Source: an uncultured Clostridia bacterium (GTDB lineage: Bacteria > Bacillota > Clostridia > Oscillospirales > Acutalibacteraceae). From it: a DNA stretch of 33,629 bases. Positions within the stretch are counted from its first letter, which is position 1; each line of letters starts with the position of its first letter. The position numbers and the translations under genes were made by a program. The notes under the pieces are model-generated. The model saw nothing but the letters and a program-made list of their open reading frames with translations, ran no database searches and was not told the DNA's origin. This document shows positions 18,324-25,289 of this stretch, piece after piece. The DNA lies in contig CAMWPJ010000009.1 of the NCBI GenBank assembly GCA_947176035.1, positions 1 to 33,629 of the forward strand, written 5' to 3'.

Positions 18324-19421
18324 ATGGAAAATATAAAATTGATACTTGATAATTTTAATTTTAAAGGTGATTTGATTAGCTGTGAGAAATTCGGCTCAGG
18401 TCATATAAATGTTACTTATATTGCAAAATATAATGATAATGGAAAGGTAAGTCAATATATTGTTCAGAAGGTTAACACCAATGTGTTTAAGAATATTGCT
18501 GAACTTATGGATAATGTTTTTGCTGTAACCTCATTTCTTCGTGATAAGATTGAGAATTGCGGCGGTGACCCTGACAGAGAGACTCTTAATTTTATCAAAA
18601 CCGCAGATGGTGAGAAGTTTTACCGATGCGACAAAAATGAATGCTATCGTGCATATAAGTTTGTAGATGAGAGTAAAAGCTATAACAGTGTTGACAGTGC
18701 TGAAATATTTGGCAAAAGCGGTATCGCATTCGGAAGATTCCAAAAATATCTGTCAAACTTTCCTGCAACAACGCTTAATGAGACCATACCAAATTTTCAT
18801 AATACAATCTGGCGATTTGAAAATGAGTTTATGCCTGCAGTTGAGAAAGATTCTCAGGGCAGAGCAAAGGATTGTGAAAAGGAAATAGAGTTTGTTATGC
18901 AAAGAAAGGCTGATTGCTCAAGGCTTGTGGATTTGATTGAAAAGGGCAAGCTTCCTATTCGTGTAACACATAATGATACAAAGCTCAATAATGTTATTTT
19001 TGACGAAGAGACTGATGATGCTATCTGCGTTATTGACCTTGACACAGTTATGCCGGGTCTTGCACTTTATGATTTTGGTGATTCAATCCGCTTTGGTGCC
19101 AATACTGCCGCTGAGGATGAGCCTGATACCTCAAAGGTGTCAATCGACCTTGATTATTTCAGGGCATATGCAAAGGGTTTTCTGAGTGAGGCAGGCGATA
19201 GCCTTAACCAATGCGAACTTGATAATCTTGCTTTTTCTGCAAAGCTTATGACCTTTGAATGTGGCATGAGATTTTTGACGGATTATCTTAACGGCGATAC
19301 ATATTTTAAAATCGGATATGATCATCATAACCTTGTACGTGCAAGAAGTCAGTTTGCTCTTGTAAAGGATATGGAAAATAAAATGTGTGATATGGAAGCC
19401 ATTATCAATAGCCTTGTTTGA
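18324..19421 (+). CDS. NahK-like sugar kinase (APH/choline-kinase fold)
   Basis: The 365-residue product has the aminoglycoside-phosphotransferase fold. The catalytic loop is THNDTKLNN (215-223, general base Asp218) and the metal-binding segment is VIDLDTVMPG (237-246). The N-terminal lobe has GSGHINVTY (24-32) as the nucleotide loop and a VQK lysine (49). Length and motif style resemble N-acetylhexosamine 1-kinase (NahK) of bifidobacteria (about 360 residues) more than antibiotic kinases. A role in phosphorylating GlcNAc, GalNAc or a related sugar is therefore likely, but the lacto-N-biose phosphorylase partner is not in the window. It is a single-gene unit with a strong terminator. Substrate is inferred. 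Confidence 0.75.
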   Translation: MENIKLILDNFNFKGDLISCEKFGSGHINVTYIAKYNDNGKVSQYIVQKVNTNVFKNIAELMDNVFAVTSFLRDKIENCGGDPDRETLNFIKTADGEKFYRCDKNECYRAYKFVDESKSYNSVDSAEIFGKSGIAFGRFQKYLSNFPATTLNETIPNFHNTIWRFENEFMPAVEKDSQGRAKDCEKEIEFVMQRKADCSRLVDLIEKGKLPIRVTHNDTKLNNVIFDEETDDAICVIDLDTVMPGLALYDFGDSIRFGANTAAEDEPDTSKVSIDLDYFRAYAKGFLSEAGDSLNQCELDNLAFSAKLMTFECGMRFLTDYLNGDTYFKIGYDHHNLVRARSQFALVKDMENKMCDMEAIINSLV

Positions 19422-19497
19422 CTTTTATAAATTTATATATCATATAAAAAACTCCGCAGATCAATATGTTGGTGCGATAATGAAGTTTTATGTAAAG

Positions 19498-19534
19498 AGA
19501 CGGTACAGTTGAAAGACTGTACCGTCTTTTGTTG
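19498..19534 (+). terminator. Terminator after the sugar kinase gene
   Basis: A perfect 12-bp stem, AGACGGTACAGT (19498-19509) with ACTGTACCGTCT (19516-19527), encloses a 6-base loop and is followed by TTTGTTG. The core stem is shared with the terminator at 32774. Confidence 0.9.
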
Positions 19535-19581
19535 TGATTAAGCACATTGTTTATGCCAGCGTTTTTTCTGTCTATCGCAAT

Positions 19582-19997
19582 CTACTCTTCATCTGTTACA
19601 ATGTTAATGCTGCCGATGCATTGCAGTGAATTCAATCCTTTGGCATCTGTGTAGGAACTAGACCACAAATGCAAGGCTGAAAAATATATCGTACCGTTTC
19701 AGCAGCATCTTCATCTATTATCCAAGCTTCTGAATTGAAGTGACTTACTACTTCATAGGTTGTATTTTCGTTGTTCATTTCAAAATCAACATCATCAAGA
19801 ATACGAGTCAATGATTTGCCTTTTCAGTTGGTTTCAATCAGTTTTGGTCTGCTTAAAATTTTTTCTATTTCTTTCAACTCCCATTGGTTTTTGATAAAAT
19901 TTCTTGCACTTTTGTTTTCTGATTTACATAATTTTATATGTCTTCTCAATATACGAACATTATAACAACTAAACTTGTTGCTATTTCTGTTAATTAT
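19582..19997 (-). pseudogene. Decayed protein gene, family not recognised
   Basis: Between the kinase terminator and the VanY-like gene the minus strand reads as one coherent but broken protein of about 135 residues. The first part starts near 19997 without a clear start codon and includes ENKSARNFIKNQWELKEIEK. An in-frame TGA near 19827 follows ...SRPKLIETN. The frame then continues through ILDDVDFEMNNENTTYEVV and SEAWIIDEDAAETVRYIF. A one-base shift near 19695 leads into SSSYTDAKGLNSLQCIGSIN and stops at 19582. I do not recognise the family. The composition, hydrophilic and with several Trp and acidic runs, looks protein-like rather than random. No intact gene lies in 19422-20200; the remaining parts are two hairpins and AT-rich spacer. 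Confidence 0.5.
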
Positions 19998-20007
19998 TCA
20001 GGCAAAA

Positions 20008-20041
20008 GAAAAAGCCGTTTACATTGTAAGCAAACGGCTAT
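20008..20041 (-). terminator. Terminator of the minus-strand VanY operon
   Basis: Read on the minus strand, AGCCGTTT and AAACGGCT form an 8-bp stem with an 11-base loop, followed by TTTTTCTTTTG. The T-run is on the minus-strand side only. It lies about 160 bases after the VanY-like stop. Confidence 0.75.
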
Positions 20042-20200
20042 ATATTAATTCTCAACTGTTTTAATGAATTACATAAAATATTTTTATTATACTAGGTATG
20101 AGTCTGTATCGTTTTAAATAAAAATATAAATAGTAAATCCACAAAAGTTCTGTTACAATGTAGAATTCTTGCGCTAAAAATGATTGACAATTAATTAAAA

Positions 20201-20941
20201 TCAGTATAAATACAAATATTCTTCAAGACACAGATTGTTATCATAAATAAATTTTGCGTTCTCTTTGCCAACATAACGATAATGCCAAGGCTCATAGCTT
20301 ATTTTTGTTATGTTACTTTTGTCAGTAGGATAACGTAAAATAAAACCATATTTCCAGCTGTTTTTTAATAACCACTGCTGAACCGCTGTTTTTTCTTGCT
20401 CCTCATCAAGAATTTGGTAAGCTGAATCAACTATATCAAAAGCAAGTCCGGTCTGATGCTCACTTGTTCCCGGAACTGCCACAAGCTTTCCGGCTTCAAT
20501 TTCAGCCTGTTTATCTGAGAAGCCAGCTTTTTTTTGTTTTTCTACTTGGTTTTCAAATAAGTTTTCTTGCTTCTCCTGAGAACGATAGGCAGAGCATACT
20601 ATTGGATTAAGACCTTCAGCTCTGCAATCATCAAGCATCTGTTGCAAATCCGGATAACATCTTGAATCTGCAAACAATCCATTTTCAAGTGTTGCAAAAT
20701 TAATACTATATTCATTCGGTAATTTATTATCAGCGTTTACTAAAATGAGTCTCCAATCGGATTTGTCTATCGGAATTTCAACATTAGTGCTTATTGTATT
20801 ATCTGTTTGGGACACATCATTTTCGTTTGTTATAAAGATATCCTGCTTAGATTTAAAATAATTAATCTCAAAAACAGCAACTACCACAGCAACTATCACA
20901 GCAATTATTAAACAAAATATAATTATACTTTTTCTATTCAT
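20201..20941 (-). CDS. VanY-family D-alanyl-D-alanine carboxypeptidase
   Basis: This membrane-anchored peptidoglycan peptidase trims the terminal D-Ala from stem peptides. The 246-residue protein has one N-terminal membrane anchor (residues 6-25), a variable linker and a peptidase_M15/VanY domain (about 75-240). Zinc-site motifs are complete: SEHQTGLAFD (160-169, ligands His162 and Asp169) and EPWH (217-220, catalytic Glu217, ligand His220), with the helper motif SAYRS at 117-121. The ATG at 20941 has AAGGAAG 8 bases upstream; an upstream in-frame extension to 20995 has no such site. It is the last gene of an operon behind a two-component system, suggesting cell-wall-stress-regulated expression. 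Confidence 0.88.
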   Translation of the reverse strand: MNRKSIIIFCLIIAVIVAVVVAVFEINYFKSKQDIFITNENDVSQTDNTISTNVEIPIDKSDWRLILVNADNKLPNEYSINFATLENGLFADSRCYPDLQQMLDDCRAEGLNPIVCSAYRSQEKQENLFENQVEKQKKAGFSDKQAEIEAGKLVAVPGTSEHQTGLAFDIVDSAYQILDEEQEKTAVQQWLLKNSWKYGFILRYPTDKSNITKISYEPWHYRYVGKENAKFIYDNNLCLEEYLYLY

Positions 20942-21024
20942 TTTAAAACTTCCTTTACAATAGATTGTACATATTATAAAAGTATACAGTTTCAAAAGAT
21001 TAACAAAAAAACATCAAATTATCA

Positions 21025-21789
21025 TCAAACATTAAAAAACAAGTATTTGTTATCTTCAAAATATACAGATATAGGATAAATTAAATTATTATTGTCTTTA
21101 TCTGGTTCTTTATAAATAATTTCTATTGCATAATGCCTGTCCAATTCATTTCTGCACCTAACATCATCAGCCTGATAATTTTCTTTGCAATATTCGACAA
21201 GCGCCGTAACTGCTTTGGGTATATCGGATTCAGAATTGTTAATACTCTGTTTAACTCCATCTGAGGAATTCATTTCATCATTAATTTCATTAAAATTAAG
21301 TATAAGACCAACCATTTTACCGTTGATATCATCTATCCACATAATTTGCGGAATATTATTTTTATCTGTCCATGAACAGCACCAGTACACGGCTGATTTA
21401 GCAACCACTTCATCACTCAGGCTAATAAAAAGATTTGGTACAGCCTTAAAATCATTATAGTTATAATCTGAAATACCAAGTTGCTCAAGTATTGCTGATG
21501 AAATTGTTTTGATTTTATCGTAGGTAAAATTGCAGGTTTTAGATTTTTCAGAAATTTCAACTATAGAGGCATTAGGATCTAAGATTGTTAAATTAAAAAA
21601 TGTCCAAGCATTTTTAATATCCTCTTCAGAATCTGATAAAACCAGTGAGATTTTTTTATTTTCTGTTTGCTCAACAGAATTGCGAAGCTGATAATCCAAC
21701 CCTCTTGATGCTAAATCAGGCATAAAAAAACCTGTTACTATTATAATCAAAGTTCCTAAGAAAAAAACTATTCTTTTCAAAACGCTCAT
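21025..21789 (-). CDS. Membrane-anchored protein of unknown function
   Basis: I do not recognise this 254-residue protein. It begins with a short basic stretch and one membrane segment (about residues 6-23), then a predicted extracytoplasmic domain that is acidic and has two Trp-rich patches (YWCCSWTDKNNIPQIMWIDD, about 130-150). Its N-terminal anchor matches that of its neighbours. The start is uncertain: AGGAGG lies 14 bases before the ATG at 21789, while an in-frame GTG at 21804 overlaps that site. Its start region overlaps the end of the kinase gene, and the VanY-like gene follows. Location between sensor kinase and carboxypeptidase suggests a role in sensing or modulating the cell-wall response, which is inference only. 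Confidence 0.7.
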   Translation of the reverse strand: MSVLKRIVFFLGTLIIIVTGFFMPDLASRGLDYQLRNSVEQTENKKISLVLSDSEEDIKNAWTFFNLTILDPNASIVEISEKSKTCNFTYDKIKTISSAILEQLGISDYNYNDFKAVPNLFISLSDEVVAKSAVYWCCSWTDKNNIPQIMWIDDINGKMVGLILNFNEINDEMNSSDGVKQSINNSESDIPKAVTALVEYCKENYQADDVRCRNELDRHYAIEIIYKEPDKDNNNLIYPISVYFEDNKYLFFNV

Positions 21790-21790
21790 A

Positions 21791-23173
21791 TTATTCAGCT
21801 GCACCTCCTCTTAGAACTACTGTAACAACAGTGCCCTTGTCAATCTCACTTTCTATTCTGATGCTTCCGCCATGCACAGCTGCAATTTCTTTACACAGTG
21901 CCAATCCAAGTCCTGAACCGCCCATTTTCCTTGAACGCGATTTGTCCACTCTATAAAACACCTCGGTCAGATGATGAATATCCTTTTCAGGAATTCCCGG
22001 ACCATTATCACAAATCTGTATTGCACAGCCGTCTTTCAGTATAAGTGATTTAATTTTTATTACACCTTTTTCACCGTCAAATGCCTTTCTTGCATTATCG
22101 CACAAATTAATTATCAATGACTTTATAAGGTCCGTGTCAATAAGGCATACTCCCGCTTCACATTCACAAAATAATTTTATATTTTGCTTATTGTAAACAG
22201 GCTTATAGATTTCAACAAAATCATTTATAAAATCTGACAAGCTAACAGGTTTTATATTCACTTTCTCTTTTCCGACAACAATCAGTTCAAGTAGCTTTTG
22301 AGATAAATTTTCAAGTCTTTTTCCCTCAACAGCAATATAATTAGCAGCCTCTCTTGTTTCATCTGTATCAAGAATACCGCTTCTGATTAAATCTGCATAT
22401 CCGATAATTGATGTCATTGGCGTTTTGGTTTCGTGAGCAAAGCTTGCTACAAAGTGTTCCTGCTGATTAATATTATTTTCAAGATGTGTTACCATAGCAT
22501 TAAAATCATCCGCAACAAAACCTATTTCATCATTGGTTTTTATCTCTGCCCTTCTTGACAGATTACCTGACGAAATATCCCTGGACACCTTTGATAATTC
22601 AGATAATGGCTTTGTGAGAAATCTTGATATACTGCCTGATAAAACTGCACAGAGAAGAACAAGAAGCAGAAATACACCCCTGTATATTTTTAAAAGCATA
22701 TTTTGAGATTCAGCAATTGTTGTTATATCGCACACCATATCAAGGAATAATATATTATCACCTGCCTCAAGGTTTCCGGTTATCAAAAGATAGCAATTTC
22801 CATTTTCATTTGAAAAATATTTTGTGACACAATTATCCGCTGAAGTGGTAATATCATTAACAAAAAAATCAAAATTGCCCTCACTGTAAAGTGTTTTATC
22901 ATTCATATAAAGTCTTAAAGCTGTCCACGAATCTGTATTTTCGTCTGAAATCTGTTTTAAAATTTCACCTATACTATCAACATCCATATAATTATTGGCC
23001 TCATTTATTACCTGAAGTGTTCCAAGAACAGTTTGATATGAATTATATGCAGATGTTTTTTCTCTTTCCAGTGCTGCATTAAATGAGAAAGAAATCATAA
23101 GACTTCCTCCAATACCAAATAAAAAGGACAATATACACAGCATTGATAAAATAATTTTTACCGAAAATTTCAT
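21791..23173 (-). CDS. Sensor histidine kinase (VanS-like context)
   Basis: This 460-residue membrane sensor has two transmembrane segments (about 6-30 and 165-185) flanking an extracytoplasmic sensing domain of roughly 130 residues. A HAMP linker follows (about 186-235), then HisKA with the phospho-acceptor His247 in FAHETKTPM. The HATPase domain carries the N box NLCDNARKAF, G1 CDNGPGIPEK and G2 GGSGLGLALCKEIAAVHGG. All catalytic motifs are intact. The gene starts 7 bases after the response regulator stop and precedes an unknown membrane protein and a VanY-like carboxypeptidase. The cognate regulator is the upstream gene, and the signal is probably an envelope condition, though the sensing domain is not recognised. 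Confidence 0.92.
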   Translation of the reverse strand: MKFSVKIILSMLCILSFLFGIGGSLMISFSFNAALEREKTSAYNSYQTVLGTLQVINEANNYMDVDSIGEILKQISDENTDSWTALRLYMNDKTLYSEGNFDFFVNDITTSADNCVTKYFSNENGNCYLLITGNLEAGDNILFLDMVCDITTIAESQNMLLKIYRGVFLLLVLLCAVLSGSISRFLTKPLSELSKVSRDISSGNLSRRAEIKTNDEIGFVADDFNAMVTHLENNINQQEHFVASFAHETKTPMTSIIGYADLIRSGILDTDETREAANYIAVEGKRLENLSQKLLELIVVGKEKVNIKPVSLSDFINDFVEIYKPVYNKQNIKLFCECEAGVCLIDTDLIKSLIINLCDNARKAFDGEKGVIKIKSLILKDGCAIQICDNGPGIPEKDIHHLTEVFYRVDKSRSRKMGGSGLGLALCKEIAAVHGGSIRIESEIDKGTVVTVVLRGGAAE

Positions 23174-23180
23174 ACTTCAC

Positions 23181-23834
23181 TTATACCTCAAATCGATAGC
23201 CTATTTTATTAACTGCCTGAATATGCTGTTCCCAGCCTACCTTTTTACGAAGGCGCTGGATGTGCAAATCAACAGTTTTGCTGCCATATAAAAATTCTTC
23301 GCCCCATACTCTTTCGTAAATTGTTTCACGATACATTGCACGATTAGGATTTTGGGCAAAAAGCAGCAGCAAATCATATTCCTTTGGTGTAAGATGAATT
23401 TCTTTACCATCTTTTTTCACTTGTCTTGAATAAGTATCAATAGTAATTGAGCAAATGTCTATTACAGAATCAATCTTATTATATCTTCTTAAAACAACTT
23501 CAACTCTTGCCAAAAGCTCAGCAATATCAAAAGGCTTTACAATATAATCTTCTGCACCTGCACGAAGACCTTTAACTCTGTCTTCAACTGAATCTTTGGC
23601 TGTAATAAAAATAACAGGAATTTCCATAGGTCGGATGTACTCAATAAGTGTAAACCCATCAAACCCCGGAAGCATAATATCAAGCAGTATCAAATCATAT
23701 CTGTTATTTTCAAGCAAATCAGCAGCGTCTATACCATCAAAAGCACAGGTGCATTTATATCCCTCCTTTGACAAGCTTAATCTAATTAAATTTGAAATGC
23801 TTTTTTCGTCCTCAATTATTAAAATATGATTCAA
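23181..23834 (-). CDS. OmpR/PhoB-family response regulator
   Basis: The 217-residue protein has a receiver domain (1-115), phospho-acceptor Asp52 in LILLDIMLPG, the conserved acidic pocket (IIEDE, 6-10), Thr in FITAKD and Lys in YIVKPF. A winged-helix DNA-binding domain covers about 125-217 (LTPKEYDLLLLFAQNPNRAM, VWGEEFLYGSKTVDLHIQRLRKKV). The start is a TTG with AGGAG 9 bases upstream; no better in-frame ATG exists without losing the receiver's first strand. It is the first gene of the four-gene minus-strand operon and likely controls it together with the kinase. Target sites were not identified. Confidence 0.93.
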   Translation of the reverse strand: MNHILIIEDEKSISNLIRLSLSKEGYKCTCAFDGIDAADLLENNRYDLILLDIMLPGFDGFTLIEYIRPMEIPVIFITAKDSVEDRVKGLRAGAEDYIVKPFDIAELLARVEVVLRRYNKIDSVIDICSITIDTYSRQVKKDGKEIHLTPKEYDLLLLFAQNPNRAMYRETIYERVWGEEFLYGSKTVDLHIQRLRKKVGWEQHIQAVNKIGYRFEV

Positions 23835-24136
23835 GTTAATCAGCTCCTCTGCAATTTATTATACATATTTTCGGCATCAAAACAGCATATTTTATTTGTT
23901 GTAATAAAAAATAATGCAATAACACTGAAAACTCACTGCATCACTACTTGAAATCTAAAGCAATAGTATTGAGATCGTCGCCAATTATTAATGCTTATAG
24001 ATTATATCATTACATATTACCGCTCTTGCTTTATAAGAAATGTTGCTCATTTTTTGCACTTATAAAATTTGATTTTCAGCTTTGAGTTGTTCTTTGATAC
24101 CTTTAATAAAAATTTATAGAGTTTCTATTAGTAGAG
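23835..24136. other. AT-rich spacer upstream of the response regulator
   Basis: This stretch upstream of the response regulator contains a TATAAT-like box close to the TTG start but no convincing -35 hexamer. No intact gene, RNA or clear repeat was found in it. A short minus-strand fragment around 24050-24100 could encode a scrap of protein but is too short to call. Confidence 0.4.
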
Positions 24137-24207
24137 TAAAATGCAAAATGCCGTAACGATCGTTTTTACTTAATTTCAAAACTTTTGTTACGGCACCCCA
24201 GTTAAAA
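24137..24207 (-). repeat. 71-bp hairpin repeat, copy 1 (3' of folT)
   Basis: This copy matches 25174-25244 at about 64 of 71 positions. The core is an inverted repeat, TGCCGTAACG with TGTTACGGCA, with an internal GTTTT/AAAAC pairing, and T-rich sequence follows on the minus strand. It begins 9 bases past the folT stop, so it may serve as a terminator. Conservation of the loop and flanks beyond the stem suggests a dispersed repeat rather than two chance terminators. Confidence 0.8.
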
Positions 24208-24215
24208 CAAGTGTC

Positions 24216-24743
24216 TTATGTTCTTTGAGTTTGATTTAATTCTGTATGTTTTTTTAATAATGGAATCAGCTTGTTTGAAATTAAAAAAATAAATACAAAC
24301 TGAACTACGCTTAATACTGCTGACTGACTTATTCTTGTAATAAACAGCGGCCAATATGGACTGCCGTATAAAAAAGAAATAAAAAAGGTGTTAATAAATT
24401 GGCTTATGATTCCTTGTACAATCAATACAGAAAATAATACATTAAGAAATGTAGCCTTTTTCTTCAGAAACAAACCAAACAGAACACCTGTCAGAAATGC
24501 AGTTAGTGTAAAGCCTGGAAAAAATGCACCTACAGGAAATAAAAGCGCTGAAATAATATCACCGATTGCTGCTACCATTCCACCTGCAATCGGGCCAAAT
24601 AAAATAGCCGCAATAACAATTGGAATAAAACTGAACCCAATTTTAAAATTCCATGTATGTATGGTGAAACGTGCAAGTATAATTTCAGCGGCAACTAATA
24701 TTCCCATAATTGAAACAGACTTAACAGTTAACTTTTTACTCAT
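24216..24743 (-). CDS. folT: Folate-family ECF transporter S component
   Basis: This 175-residue membrane protein binds folate and docks onto a shared ECF energising module (EcfA/A'/T, not in the window). It has about six hydrophobic segments. The N-terminal region includes ARFTIHTWNFKIGFSFIPIV followed by AAILFGPIAGGMVAAIGDII and FPGFTLTAFLTGVLFGLFLKK, the pattern of the FolT group. A tetrahydrofolate riboswitch lies directly upstream, which supports the substrate assignment independently. AAAGGAGG precedes the ATG. The gene is alone in its transcription unit and is flanked by two copies of a 71-bp repeat. Confidence 0.92.
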   Translation of the reverse strand: MSKKLTVKSVSIMGILVAAEIILARFTIHTWNFKIGFSFIPIVIAAILFGPIAGGMVAAIGDIISALLFPVGAFFPGFTLTAFLTGVLFGLFLKKKATFLNVLFSVLIVQGIISQFINTFFISFLYGSPYWPLFITRISQSAVLSVVQFVFIFLISNKLIPLLKKHTELNQTQRT

Positions 24744-24749
24744 GATTTT

Positions 24750-24795
24750 CCTCCTTTCTTCCGTAGCACGGATCTTATTGCCGATCGTAAATGCT
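24750..24795 (-). promoter_or_regulatory. Expression-platform hairpin before folT
   Basis: Read on the minus strand, CTTC...GTAGCA pairs with TGCTAC.GAAG just before AAAGGAGG. The stem abuts the ribosome binding site, which suggests translational control by the riboswitch. The exact switch pairing was not resolved by hand. Confidence 0.5.
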
Positions 24796-24824
24796 ACCGC
24801 CAGAAGTCAAATCACCTCTATAAA

Positions 24825-24938
24825 CAACAGCGGGATGCGAACGCGGTATCGTAAGATGTTATGTTACATAAATCTTTTCGTTCATATGACAACTCCCCGT
24901 TCATATGACACTTAACGCACCGTATTCTACTCTGCTTT
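24825..24938 (-). promoter_or_regulatory. Tetrahydrofolate (THF) riboswitch
   Basis: The minus strand carries the conserved THF-riboswitch (folT motif) segments in order: AGAGTAGA, GTGCGTTAAGTG, ACGGGGAGTTG, a short CGAA segment, a variable hairpin, and CCGCGTTCGCATCCCGCTG. The closing P1 is formed by AGCAG (24932-24936) with CTGTT (24827-24831). The segment order and spacing match the class I THF aptamer. It lies between the promoter and folT, as expected for repression of folate uptake when reduced folates are plentiful. Confidence 0.88.
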
Positions 24939-24955
24939 TATTTTCGACAGAAGTT

Positions 24956-24984
24956 ATTATATCACACCCATTCAGTTAATACAA
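24956..24984 (-). promoter_or_regulatory. folT promoter
   Basis: On the minus strand TTGTAT (24979-24984) and a consensus TATAAT (24956-24961) are 17 bases apart, placing the transcript start just ahead of the THF aptamer. The rest of the gap up to 25173 is AT-rich with nothing further recognised. Confidence 0.7.
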
Positions 24985-25173
24985 CACATAACGATTTTAT
25001 TTTAAATATTCATTATACTTTATTCTCAAAAATCTATTTCATAATTTGTATCAGTCAATACAAATGTATGAATTTAAACATCTGCCGCATCAATATGATT
25101 TTTACTTATTTTATCATATAAGCTACCATTGCATTTCCCTCCAATTTAAAACTATTTTAATTTATGATTGTTA

Positions 25174-25244
25174 TAAAATGCAAAATGCCGTAACGATTGT
25201 TCTTACTTAATTTCAAAACCTTCGTTACGGCACTTCAGCTAAAA
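25174..25244 (-). repeat. 71-bp hairpin repeat, copy 2 (3' of the lipase gene)
   Basis: This is the second copy of the 71-bp repeat. Its inverted repeat TGCCGTAACG/CGTTACGGCA is perfect (10 bp). It lies 46 bases past the stop of the lipase gene, in the same orientation as copy 1, and may act as the terminator of that gene. Confidence 0.8.
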
Positions 25245-25289
25245 TCTGCGGAATTTTTGTTGTAGGTTGATTGCATGCTAAACTATAAT

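Noticed and set aside
20182-20206. TTGACA with TATAAA on the plus strand before 20.2 kb
   Set aside because: The spacing is only 15 bases and it would point antisense into the VanY-like gene with no plus-strand gene to serve.
24388-24915. Plus-strand 175-codon open frame opposite folT
   Set aside because: It is antisense to folT and its THF riboswitch, both well supported, and has no recognisable motif.
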